64,000 bases of DNA, from the NCBI RefSeq assembly GCF_030687835.1, contig NZ_CP117449.1:6329001-6393000 (forward strand), read 5' to 3'. This document shows, one piece after another, positions 8,204 to 16,345 of this stretch (position 1 is the first letter of the stretch; every line of letters starts with the position of its first letter). The notes under the pieces were generated by a model. The model made no database searches. It had not been told where the DNA came from and saw only the letters and a program-made list of their open reading frames with translations. Made by a program: the position numbers and the translations under genes. This DNA is from Pseudomonas hefeiensis. Its GTDB lineage: Bacteria; Pseudomonadota; Gammaproteobacteria; Pseudomonadales; Pseudomonadaceae.

Positions 8204-9121
8204 TCAGGAGCCAGTCACGCCTTGCGCCGCGCCGCCCTCGAGCTTGCGCCACAACAAGCGCACATTGGCCTTGCGCACCAGCGCGCAGCGGTACAGGCGG
8301 ATTTCCAGGGGCACGTGCCATTGCGCGCCGCCGCAGACCACCAGTTCGCCCCGAGCCAGTTCGGCGCGCACGCTCAGTTGCGGCACCCAGGCGATACCCA
8401 AGCCCTCCAGCGCCATGCTTTTGAGGCTGTCGGCCATGGCCGTTTCGTAAACCGTGGTGAAACGCAGGGCCCGTTGGCGCAGCAACAGGTTCACCGAGCG
8501 GCCGAGAAATGCACCGGCGCTGTAGGCCAGCAACGGCACGCTGGCCTCGCCTTCAAGGTCGAACAGCGGTTTGCCGTCGGCATCGGCCGCACACACCGGC
8601 AACATTTCGGTCTGGCCCAAGTGCAGCGAGGGAAAAATCTCCGGGTCCATCTGCATGGCCGAATCCGGGTCATAGAAGGCCAGCATCAGGTCGCACCCCC
8701 CTTCACGCAACGCATGCACGGCGTCGCCGACGTTGGTCGCCACCAACCGCGTGGCGATGTTCAGTCCTTCGTTGCGCAGTTGTGCAATCCAGCGCGGGAA
8801 GAAGCCCAGCGCCAGGGAGTGCGCGGCCGCCACTTGCATCACTTCACCCTGCCCGCCTTCCAGATGGTGCAGATGACGCAACACTTCACCCAGTTGCTCG
8901 ACCACGGTGCGCGCCGTCACCAGGAACAACTGCCCCGCCGCTGTCAGTTCGATCGGTGTGCGAGAGCGGTTGACCAGGGTCAGCCCCAGCGCCGCCTCGA
9001 GGCTGCGGATGCGTCGGCTGAAGGCCGGTTGCGTCACGAAACGCCGTTCGGCCGCCTGGGAAAAACTGCGGGTAGCGGCCAGGGCACTGAAGTCCTCGAG
9101 CCATTTGCTTTCTAGATTCAT
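8204..9121 (-). CDS. LysR-family regulator, divergent from aspA
   Basis: 305-aa LysR-type regulator. The N-terminal winged helix-turn-helix is clear: WLEDFSALAATRSFSQAAERR, then VTQPAFSRRIRSLEAALG and LVNRSRTPIELTAAG. A periplasmic-binding-like effector domain follows. Start at MNLESKW (9121): an upstream in-frame codon adds 28 residues foreign to the family. Divergence from aspA with an inverted repeat in the shared gap suggests it controls aspA and itself. The effector is unknown; aspartate or a related metabolite is only a guess. Confidence 0.88.
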   Translation of the reverse strand: MNLESKWLEDFSALAATRSFSQAAERRFVTQPAFSRRIRSLEAALGLTLVNRSRTPIELTAAGQLFLVTARTVVEQLGEVLRHLHHLEGGQGEVMQVAAAHSLALGFFPRWIAQLRNEGLNIATRLVATNVGDAVHALREGGCDLMLAFYDPDSAMQMDPEIFPSLHLGQTEMLPVCAADADGKPLFDLEGEASVPLLAYSAGAFLGRSVNLLLRQRALRFTTVYETAMADSLKSMALEGLGIAWVPQLSVRAELARGELVVCGGAQWHVPLEIRLYRCALVRKANVRLLWRKLEGGAAQGVTGS

Positions 9122-9189
9122 TACGTCCTCCCAAGGCACGCACCAAAACAGGTCACACGCTCGCCGTACTGTCGGCGTCACACTCGCAT

Positions 9190-9206
9190 TATGCCGAATA
9201 TGCATA
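9190..9206. promoter_or_regulatory. Putative LysR operator between the regulator and aspA
   Basis: Perfect inverted repeat TATGC-CGAATAT-GCATA (5+7+5) containing a T-N11-A type core, in the 181-bp divergent gap, as expected for a LysR binding box. Confidence 0.5.
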
Positions 9207-9302
9207 GGTCAGTGTTTAACAGCATTGGCCCTAATTTTCCTGAAAGCCTAGGATTCACAGCGTTCCGGCTCAGACCGGGTCCTTATCGAGATGATTTCCA
9301 TC

Positions 9303-10727
9303 ATGTCCTCCTCTGCATCATTGCGCACAGAAAAAGACCTGCTTGGCGTACTTGAAGTACCAGCACAAGCGTATTACGGCATCCAGACCCTGCGAGCGGT
9401 AAACAACTTCCGTCTCTCCGGCGTCCCGATCTCGCATTACCCCAAGTTGGTGGTCGGTCTGGCAATGGTCAAACAGGCCGCCGCTGACGCCAACCGCGAG
9501 CTGGGCCAACTCAGCGAAGCCAAGCACGCCGCCATCAGCGAAGCCTGTGCACGACTGATCCGCGGTGATTTCCACGAAGAGTTCGTGGTGGACATGATCC
9601 AGGGCGGCGCTGGCACTTCAACCAACATGAATGCCAACGAAGTCATCGCCAACATTGCGTTGGAGGCCATGGGCCACAACAAGGGCGAATACCAGTACCT
9701 GCACCCCAACAACGACGTGAACATGGCGCAGTCCACCAACGACGCCTACCCGACCGCGATTCGCCTGGGTCTGCTGTTGGGTCACGACGCGTTGCTGGCC
9801 AGCCTCGACAGCCTGATCCAGGCCTTTGCCGCCAAGGGTGAAGAGTTCAGCCACGTCCTGAAAATGGGCCGCACCCAACTGCAAGACGCTGTGCCGATGA
9901 CCCTCGGCCAGGAATTCCGCGCCTTCGCCACCACGCTGAGCGAAGACCTGGCGCGCCTGAAAACCCTGGCGCCTGAATTGCTCACCGAAGTGAACCTGGG
10001 CGGCACCGCCATCGGCACCGGCATCAACGCCGACCCGCGCTATCAAGCCCTGGCCGTGCAGCGCCTGGCGACCATCAGCGGCCAGCCGCTGGTACCGGCC
10101 GCCGACCTGATCGAAGCCACGTCCGACATGGGTGCTTTCGTACTGTTCTCCGGGATGCTCAAGCGCACCGCGGTCAAGCTGTCGAAGATTTGCAACGACC
10201 TGCGCCTGCTGTCCAGCGGTCCTCGCACCGGCATCAACGAAATCAACCTGCCGGCTCGCCAGCCAGGCAGCTCGATCATGCCGGGCAAGGTCAACCCGGT
10301 GATCCCCGAAGCGGTCAACCAGGTAGCGTTCCAGATCATCGGCAACGACCTGGCCCTGACCATCGCCGCCGAAGGCGGGCAGCTGCAATTGAACGTGATG
10401 GAGCCGCTGATCGCTTTCAAGATCTTCGACTCGATCCGCCTGCTGCAACGGGCCATGGACATGCTGCGCGAACACTGCATCGTCGGCATCACCGCCAACG
10501 AAGCGCGCTGCCGCGAACTGGTCGAGCACTCGATCGGCCTGGTCACCGCCCTGAACCCGTACATCGGCTATGAAAACGCCACCCGTATCGCCCGTGTTGC
10601 CCTGGAAAGCGGCCGCGGCGTGCTGGAACTGGTGCGCGAAGAAGGCTTGCTCGACGACGCCATGCTCGACGACATCCTGCGCCCGGAAAACATGATTGCT
10701 CCGCGTCTGGTCCCGCTGAAGGCTTGA
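9303..10727 (+). CDS. aspA: Aspartate ammonia-lyase
   Basis: Cytoplasmic aspartase, 474 aa, catalysing reversible deamination of L-aspartate to fumarate. Fumarase/aspartase signature GSSIMPGKVNP is present with its catalytic serine loop, as are MIQGGAGTSTNMN and HPNNDVNMAQSTNDAYPTA. The family start MSSSASLRTEKDLLG at 9303 is preferred. An ATG four codons upstream (9291) has its GAG too close to serve as ribosome-binding site. Sits with an AGCS symporter and asparaginase downstream, a plausible set for growth on Asn/Asp. Confidence 0.94.
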   Translation: MSSSASLRTEKDLLGVLEVPAQAYYGIQTLRAVNNFRLSGVPISHYPKLVVGLAMVKQAAADANRELGQLSEAKHAAISEACARLIRGDFHEEFVVDMIQGGAGTSTNMNANEVIANIALEAMGHNKGEYQYLHPNNDVNMAQSTNDAYPTAIRLGLLLGHDALLASLDSLIQAFAAKGEEFSHVLKMGRTQLQDAVPMTLGQEFRAFATTLSEDLARLKTLAPELLTEVNLGGTAIGTGINADPRYQALAVQRLATISGQPLVPAADLIEATSDMGAFVLFSGMLKRTAVKLSKICNDLRLLSSGPRTGINEINLPARQPGSSIMPGKVNPVIPEAVNQVAFQIIGNDLALTIAAEGGQLQLNVMEPLIAFKIFDSIRLLQRAMDMLREHCIVGITANEARCRELVEHSIGLVTALNPYIGYENATRIARVALESGRGVLELVREEGLLDDAMLDDILRPENMIAPRLVPLKA

Positions 10728-10780
10728 TCGACACGATGACTGCTCACCAGGTCGAGGGACTAGACACCTCTCACCTTTTG

Positions 10781-10816
10781 AGGGCTTGGGGATTTATTCC
10801 CCAGGCCCTTTTTTTT
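10781..10816 (+). terminator. Intrinsic terminator of aspA
   Basis: AGGGCTTGGGGA / TCCCCAGGCCCT stem (one G-T pair), 5-nt loop, followed by eight T, 54 bp after the aspA stop. Confidence 0.9.
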
Positions 10817-10856
10817 AACTGACTTGAGGCTGAAAAAGGGTCTGGAAGCTGAAGAG

Positions 10857-10945
10857 TGTGGGAGCGGGCTTGCTCGCGAAAGCAGAGTGTCAGGCGGCAT
10901 CACTGTGGCAGACACACCGCATTCGCGAGCAAGCCCGCTCCCACC
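10857..10945. repeat. REPIN element
   Basis: Inverted pair of the main REP family, about 40 bp apart, between aspA and the symporter. Confidence 0.88.
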
Positions 10946-11246
10946 AAAAGCAGCTCCCAAACAAGCCTGGCCCTAAAACGCCAGGTGATTCAAAGGTCCG
11001 CTTCGTCGCACGCACCATAATCGTGCAGACGGGCGCCGCACTGGTAGGTATAGTGCCGCCCCTCTTCGCGTGAGCGGTCGTCGGTAGCGAGACCCCCAAC
11101 ACATGCGAAAACCGAACTAATAACAAACCCGCAATATGGACCGGGACGAAATATCGCCTCACCTGTCGTGCCGCGCGCCGACCGATGTAACACGATGTTT
11201 CCAAATGGCCAGCATTTGCTTAAACAAAAAACAGCGAGGAATACTC
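10946..11246. other. Upstream region of the AGCS symporter
   Basis: About 300 bp without a convincing ORF. An A-rich stretch AAACAAAAAACA sits just before the GCGAGGA ribosome-binding site (11234-11240) and resembles the A-rich Hfq/Crc targets found at catabolite-repressed pseudomonad genes. Otherwise nothing recognisable. Confidence 0.35.
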
Positions 11247-12698
11247 ATGCTCGAAGTCATCAACGACTTCCTCTCAGGGAAAGTGCTGATCGTGCTCATT
11301 GTCGGGCTCGGTAGCTACTTCACGATCCGCTCGCGTTTCGTCCAGTTCCGCCACTTCCTTCACATGTTCGCGGTATTCCGTGACAGCCTCAAAAGCAGCG
11401 CCGGTCAGCTCAGTTCCTTCCAGGCCCTGATGCTCAGCCTGGCCGGCCGTGTCGGCGCCGGCAACATCGCCGGTGTCGGCATCGCCGTCACCCTCGGCGG
11501 GCCCGGCGCGGTGTTCTGGATGTGGGTGACCGCACTGGTCGGCATGTCCAGCAGCTTCTTCGAATGCTCCCTCGGCCAGCTCTACAAGCGCTGCGACGCC
11601 GACGGCCAGTTCCGTGGCGGCCCGTCCTATTACATCCAGCACGGCCTGCAGAAGCGCTGGCTGGGCATGATCATGGCATTCCTGCTGCTGATCACCTTCG
11701 GCTTCGCCTTCAACGGCCTGCAGGCCCATGCCGTGACTCACTCGCTGAACAACGCTTTTGGTTTCGACACCACCTACACAGGCATTGGCCTGGCGGTGCT
11801 GCTGGGCCTGGTGTTCATCGGCGGTATCAAGCGCATCGCCAAGGTCGCTGACCTGCTGGTGCCGGTCAAAACCCTGGCGTACATCGGCGTCACCCTCTAC
11901 GTGATCGTGCTGCAGTTCGATCAGGTGCCGGCCATGCTGACCATCATCGTCAAAAGCGCCTTCGGCCTTGACCAGGCCTTTGGCGGCCTGATCGGCAGCG
12001 CCATTGTCATGGGCGTCAAGCGGGGCGTGTTCGCCAACGAAGCGGGCCTGGGCAGTGCGCCAAACGTCGCCGCCGTAGCCTCCGTCGAGCACCCGGTGGC
12101 TCAAGGGGTGATTCAGGCGTTCAGCGTGTTCCTCGACACCTTTTTGATCTGCACCTGCACCGCGCTGCTGATCCTGCTGTCGGGCTTCTACACCCCGGGT
12201 TTCGAAGGTGACGGTATTGCCCTGACCCAGAACTCCCTCGCCGCCGTGGTCGGTGACTGGGGCCGGATATTCATCTCCGTGGCGCTGTCGTTGTTCGTGT
12301 TCACCTCGATCCTCTACAACTATTACCTGGGCGAGAACAACCTGCGCTTCATGGTCGGCGAAAACCGCAAGGTGCTGATCGGCTACCGCGCCTTGGTACT
12401 GGCGTTGATCTTCTGGGGTGCCATCGAAAACCTCGGCACCGTGTTCGCGTTTGCCGACATCACCATGACCCTGCTGGCGTTCGTGAACCTGATCGCGCTG
12501 TTCCTGCTGTTCAAGGTCGGCATGCGTATCCTGCGCGACTACGATGACCAGCGTTCGGCCGGCATCAAGGTTCCGGTCTTCGATTCCAGCAAGTTCCCGG
12601 ACCTGGATCTGGACCGCAAGGCTTGGCCAGCCAACCCTTCGGCACCGGTAGCCGCGCCTGGAAAGGCTCCGGCAGGCGTGGTCGCCGCGCAACGCTGA
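11247..12698 (+). CDS. Alanine/glycine:cation symporter (AGCS family)
   Basis: Inner-membrane sodium- or proton-coupled amino-acid symporter, 483 aa, with about 11 membrane helices. Family blocks are FQALMLSLAGRVGAGNIAGVG, GGPGAVFWMWVTALVGM and the signature around ANEAGLGSAPNVAAVAS. Start at MLEVINDFL with GCGAGGA directly upstream. Substrate is probably alanine, glycine or a related small neutral amino acid, which cannot be fixed from sequence. An A-rich patch before the ribosome-binding site makes Crc/Hfq control conceivable. Confidence 0.92.
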   Translation: MLEVINDFLSGKVLIVLIVGLGSYFTIRSRFVQFRHFLHMFAVFRDSLKSSAGQLSSFQALMLSLAGRVGAGNIAGVGIAVTLGGPGAVFWMWVTALVGMSSSFFECSLGQLYKRCDADGQFRGGPSYYIQHGLQKRWLGMIMAFLLLITFGFAFNGLQAHAVTHSLNNAFGFDTTYTGIGLAVLLGLVFIGGIKRIAKVADLLVPVKTLAYIGVTLYVIVLQFDQVPAMLTIIVKSAFGLDQAFGGLIGSAIVMGVKRGVFANEAGLGSAPNVAAVASVEHPVAQGVIQAFSVFLDTFLICTCTALLILLSGFYTPGFEGDGIALTQNSLAAVVGDWGRIFISVALSLFVFTSILYNYYLGENNLRFMVGENRKVLIGYRALVLALIFWGAIENLGTVFAFADITMTLLAFVNLIALFLLFKVGMRILRDYDDQRSAGIKVPVFDSSKFPDLDLDRKAWPANPSAPVAAPGKAPAGVVAAQR

Positions 12699-12714
12699 TC
12701 GGTAGGCTGATTGG

Positions 12715-12743
12715 AAAAAACCGGGCGCACCCGCTGCGCCCGG
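12715..12743 (-). terminator. GC-rich hairpin oriented as a minus-strand terminator
   Basis: CCGGGCGCA/TGCGCCCGG stem with a 5-nt loop. The T tract (six bases) is on the minus strand although both flanking genes run on the plus strand. It may still act as a 3'-end hairpin for the symporter mRNA. Confidence 0.4.
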
Positions 12744-12829
12744 CGTGACACAGCGTAAGGTCGGCGTCATGCTCGGCCTTATGTTGTGGCAGCCCGATGA
12801 GCTGTCGTTTTCGTCCTCGGAGAACACCC

Positions 12830-13834
12830 ATGAATGTCTCGACCTTCCCTGCCGCCCAGCACGTCATGGTGCTCTACACCGGCGGCACCATCGGCATGCA
12901 GGCCAGCGCCCACGGCCTGGCCCCAGCATCCGGTTTCGAAGCGCGGATGCGCGATTACCTGCACAGCCAACCCGAACTCGTCATCCCGCAATGGCGCTTC
13001 CGGGAAATGTCGCCGCTGATCGACAGCGCCAACATGACCCCGGCCTACTGGCAGCAACTGCGCGAAGCCGTGGTCGATGCCGTGGATGTGCAGGGCTGCG
13101 ACAGCGTGTTGATCCTGCACGGCACCGATACCCTGGCCTACAGCGCGGCCGCTATGAGTTTTCAATTGCTCGGCCTGCATGCCCGGGTGTGTTTCACCGG
13201 CTCCATGTTGCCCGCTGGCGTCACCGACAGCGATGCCTGGGAAAACCTCAGTGGCGCGCTGATCGCTCTCGGCCAAGGGCTGGCGCCGGGTGTGCATCTG
13301 TATTTCCACGGCGAGCTGTTGGCTCCGACCCGTTGCGCCAAGGTGCGCAGCTTCGGTCGTCATCCGTTCAAACGCCTGGAGCGTCAGGGCGGTGGTATCA
13401 AGGCAACCTCGCTGCCGGCACCGTTGAATTACGACCAGCCCAAGCAACTGGCGAACATCGCGGCGCTGCCGCTGTTTCCCGGCATCAGCGCGCAAATTCT
13501 CGATGGCCTGCTGGGCAGCGGCATCCAGGGCCTGGTGCTGGAATGCTACGGCAGCGGCACTGGCCCGAGCGACAACCCGGCCTTCCTCGCCAGCCTCGAG
13601 CGGGCGCGGGACAGCGGCGTGGTGGTCGTGGCCGTGACTCAATGCCATGAAGGTGGCGTCGAGCTGGATATATACGAGGCCGGCAGCCGCTTGCGGGGCG
13701 CTGGCGTGCTGTCTGGCGGCGGCATGACCCGCGAGGCCGCGCTCGGCAAGTTGCAGGCGTTGATCGGTGCCGGGCTGCCGGTGGATGAGGTCCGCCGGCT
13801 GGTTGAGCTGGACCTGTGTGGCGAACTCACGTAA
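12830..13834 (+). CDS. ansA: L-asparaginase (cytoplasmic type)
   Basis: Hydrolyses L-asparagine to aspartate and ammonia, 334 aa. First catalytic threonine in VLYTGGTIGM, second catalytic motif in LILHGTDTLAY. There is no signal peptide, which favours a cytoplasmic type I enzyme over the periplasmic glutaminase-asparaginase. Start MNVSTFPAAQ follows TCGGAGAACACCC. Its aspartate product feeds the aspA reaction encoded 3 kb upstream. Confidence 0.88.
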   Translation: MNVSTFPAAQHVMVLYTGGTIGMQASAHGLAPASGFEARMRDYLHSQPELVIPQWRFREMSPLIDSANMTPAYWQQLREAVVDAVDVQGCDSVLILHGTDTLAYSAAAMSFQLLGLHARVCFTGSMLPAGVTDSDAWENLSGALIALGQGLAPGVHLYFHGELLAPTRCAKVRSFGRHPFKRLERQGGGIKATSLPAPLNYDQPKQLANIAALPLFPGISAQILDGLLGSGIQGLVLECYGSGTGPSDNPAFLASLERARDSGVVVVAVTQCHEGGVELDIYEAGSRLRGAGVLSGGGMTREAALGKLQALIGAGLPVDEVRRLVELDLCGELT

Positions 13835-13854
13835 TTCAAGCCGGGCATCAACTT

Positions 13855-13975
13855 GTGGCGAGGGGATTTATCCCCGCTGGGGTGCGGAGCGCCCCACTGC
13901 CTCACCGCCGCGCTTTGTCAGATAGAACTCAGGGGGGCCGCTGCGCGGCCCAACGGGGATAAATCCCCTCGCCAC
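13855..13975. repeat. Second-family REPIN (GTGGCGAGGGGATTTATCCC type)
   Basis: Inverted pair GTGGCGAGGGGATTTATCCC ... GGGATAAATCCCCTCGCCAC flanking a GC-rich core. A repeat family distinct from GTGGGAGC, also seen at 15971-16099. Confidence 0.85.
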
Positions 13976-14066
13976 AGATAAATTCCTTTACCGCTGTGGT
14001 TCATGCTGAAAAACCGGCCGGCACATAACTTGCTCCATCTCCAGCCTCCTCCGGCCGGAAACGAAC

Positions 14067-15058
14067 ATGCTTCACTCCCACCTCACCACCCTCAACGCCG
14101 TCTCCCTGGTACTCAATACCTTCAAGCACGAAGGCCTGCCCAGTGATGCGTTGCTGGCCGGCAGCGGCATCAGGCGCGGCGGACTTGAGCCGGGCCGACG
14201 CGCATCACCACCAATCAGGAGATGCAAGTCTGCGCCAACGCCGTGGCCCTCAAGCGCGACATCGGTCTGGAACTGGGCTTGCGCATGCACGTGTCGTCCT
14301 ACGGGATGCTTGGCTATGCCCTGCTCAGCAGTGCCACTTTGGGTGACGCTTTGCGTTTGGCACTGCGCTATCCGGCGCTATTGGGAACACTCTTCGAACT
14401 GAATCTGGAAGAAGACGAGGAGACGGTCTGGCTGAGCGCCGGCGATTATCGGGAGAATCCGGCCCTGGCGGTGTTCAACGCCGAGTTCTGCATGGTTTCG
14501 CTAAAAGTCATCTGCAACGACCTGCTTGGCCAGACACTGCCTCTGCGCACCGCGCGCTTCGAACATTCGGCGCCCGATTACCAGGCGCGCTACGCAGCAC
14601 TCTTCGACTGCCCGGTGCGTTTCGACAGCGTCGATAACGCGTTCGCCTTCGACCGTCACTGGCTGGAACAACCGCTGCCACTGGCCGACCCCATCACCCA
14701 CCACGCCATGGCCGAGCGTTGCCGTCGGCAGAACACCGAATTCACCGGTCGCCAGGCCTGGCTGGGGCGGATTCGCCAGTTGCTCAGTGCACAATTGAAT
14801 GCCGCTCCCGGCCTGGAAGGCCTGGCCGAACAGATGAACTGCTCGTCGCGCACCTTACGCCGACACCTCAAGAGTATGGGCTGCAGCTATCAGGAATTGC
14901 TCGACGAACTGCGCTTCGAACGGGCCAAGCAAATGCTGTGTGAGGACAAATTGCCGATCTATCGGATTGCCGAAATGCTGGGTTTCAGCGAAACCGCCAG
15001 CTTTCGGCATGCCTTCGTACGCTGGAGCGGCGTGGCGCCGAGTCAGTTCAGGTCCTAA
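14067..15058 (+). pseudogene. AraC-family regulator with two frameshifts (pseudogene, or sequence errors)
   Basis: Similarity to an about 330-aa AraC-type regulator runs through three frames. MLHSHLTTLNAVSLVLNTF to LAGSGI is in frame from 14067. AADLSRADA is in a second frame. MQVCANAVALKRDIGLELG to the C-terminus is in a third, open from 14222 to 15058. A one-base gain near 14170 and a two-base loss (or one-base gain) near 14205 would explain it. The C-terminal helix-turn-helix pair (SSRTLRRHLKSMGCSYQELL, IYRIAEMLGFSETASFRHAF) is intact. The 278-aa piece from 14222 could still be made but lacks most of the first 55 residues. Confidence 0.7.
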
Positions 15059-15101
15059 GCCTTCGGTAATTGCCGCTTTCACGCACAACACCTGAGACCC
15101 C

Positions 15102-15230
15102 TGTGGGAGCAAGGCTTGCCCGCGATGGCGTCCGCTCAGACACATCCAGCGCCATAAAGGCTGACGCCAGGTAGACTGCAACAACCGGTCTACGACGGCT
15201 GCGCCGCCGAGCGGGAGCAAGCTCCCTCAC
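15102..15230. repeat. Degenerate REP pair
   Basis: TGTGGGAGCAAGGCTTGCCCGCG and a weaker GCGGGAGCAAGCTCCCTCAC. Diverged members of the main REP family after the AraC pseudogene. Confidence 0.6.
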
Positions 15231-15390
15231 CCCCGAATCCTGAGCATTACGAAGGCTTGTTTATTCTCCCTCCGCAACGCTTCCACCAAGCTACGAATCC
15301 TTGCGCCATTGCCTACAACTACGCCAGAATCCGCCCGCTTGTGCGCCTTGCCCATGGGTTCTATCGTTTCCCTGCCACTGCCCATCAGTG

Positions 15391-15560
15391 GTCGGGTTTA
15401 GTAGCCCGAGGTAGTGTCAGTAAGATGCACGAGCTCTCCATCCAAACAGGTTCCTAACCTGTCCTTGATGGTGGCTGTGCGCAGGGCGCTTCGGCGCGCC
15501 GGCAATGCTGATCTCCCCGGTCTACTAACCTGCGTACAGCCGCCACCCTTCTTTTAGTAG
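15391..15560 (+). ncRNA. Candidate structured leader RNA of the DUF6124 gene
   Basis: About 170 nt of densely self-complementary sequence directly before a DUF6124 gene. Hairpin 1 is CGGG/CCCG (15394-15409). Hairpin 2 is ACAGGTT-CCT-AACCTGT (15446-15462). A 13-bp stem, GGCTGTGCGCAGG (15473-15485) with CCTGCGTACAGCC (15529-15541), encloses GCGC-TTCG-GCGC with a UUCG tetraloop (15486-15497). CTACTAACC (15522-15530) can also pair with GGTTTAGTAG (15395-15404) or with TTAGTAG near the ribosome-binding site (15554-15560), so alternative folds are possible. Not recognised as a named Rfam family. Confidence 0.5.
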
Positions 15561-15596
15561 GGAAGAGGTTGCGGCTTAACCATGGAGTATCAGCAC

Positions 15597-15956
15597 ATGT
15601 TCAAGCCTACACCGAATCCCCCAGAGACAGACCGCACTTCCCCGCATACCAAATCCGAAGCTAGAAAGCACGACGAAGCAGCCAAACGCGCCTTGGATCA
15701 CTACCTGCTACCCAAACCGGAAAAGTCCGAAGATGCATCCAAACCGGACCAGCTCTTCACCGTGGCAAAAAACGCCGACAACGAATGCCTGCTCGCCAAC
15801 CTCAGCGAAAACCTGGCATCCGCCGACGCGATGATCAGCAACCTGGCCTTCGACCTGGAAGGCCCCCGCCGCCACATCGCCCTCGGCATCCAGCAATTGA
15901 TCGAACTGAGTTCAATGTTGGCGAACCGAGCGTTGGATAACGTCGAACCGCGCTAG
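15597..15956 (+). CDS. DUF6124 (formerly DUF3077) family protein
   Basis: 119-aa cytoplasmic protein typical of pseudomonads: a polar N-terminus (MFKPTPNPPETD), then NADNECLLANLSENLASADAMI and HIALGIQQLIELSSMLANRALD. The C-terminal half is predicted helical. Function unknown. Start at 15597 is chosen because GGAG lies 9 bp upstream, inside the apparent extension from ATG 15582. The preceding structured leader is its most unusual aspect. Confidence 0.82.
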   Translation: MFKPTPNPPETDRTSPHTKSEARKHDEAAKRALDHYLLPKPEKSEDASKPDQLFTVAKNADNECLLANLSENLASADAMISNLAFDLEGPRRHIALGIQQLIELSSMLANRALDNVEPR

Positions 15957-15970
15957 CCGCTACACCATCC

Positions 15971-16099
15971 GTGGCGAGGGGATTTATCCCCGCTGGGCTG
16001 CGCAGCAGCCCTAAAGCAGTTAACTCAATCTTCCTGGCACACCGAGTTGCCTGGTTTGGGGGCTGCTGCGCAGCCAGCGGGGATAAATCCCCTCGCCAC
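15971..16099. repeat. Second-family REPIN (GTGGCGAGGGGATTTATCCC type)
   Basis: Same inverted arms as at 13855-13975, with an inner inverted repeat GGCTGCGCAGCAGCC/GGCTGCTGCGCAGCC. The rest of the gap to 16345 holds no gene. An ACGGAGAACAAAA ribosome-binding site for the next gene is at its end. Confidence 0.88.
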
Positions 16100-16345
16100 A
16101 GGACCTGGTTCACTGCGCGACAGCGCAGCGTCGCAGACGCGGCGGCCACTCCCTCGCCACAAAATCACCGCCTCGCCACCGAAGCAGCCCTTGCCCCAAC
16201 CCCGCGCACACCCGCGCCAACAAGGGGCGATTTACGGTCAAACCTTTTGGCCATTTCAATCCCCTTTTGGCCTCTCCTGCCGTTCTCCGAAACGCCGCGT
16301 GCCGCAAGACTGTGAGCAACCGGATCAGCCTTACGGAGAACAAAA

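Noticed and set aside
11274..12827. 517-aa ORF on the minus strand opposite the AGCS symporter
   Set aside because: Antisense shadow: composition is Gln/His/Asp/Ala-rich as expected from the reverse of a GC-rich membrane-protein gene, and the plus-strand protein has clear family motifs.
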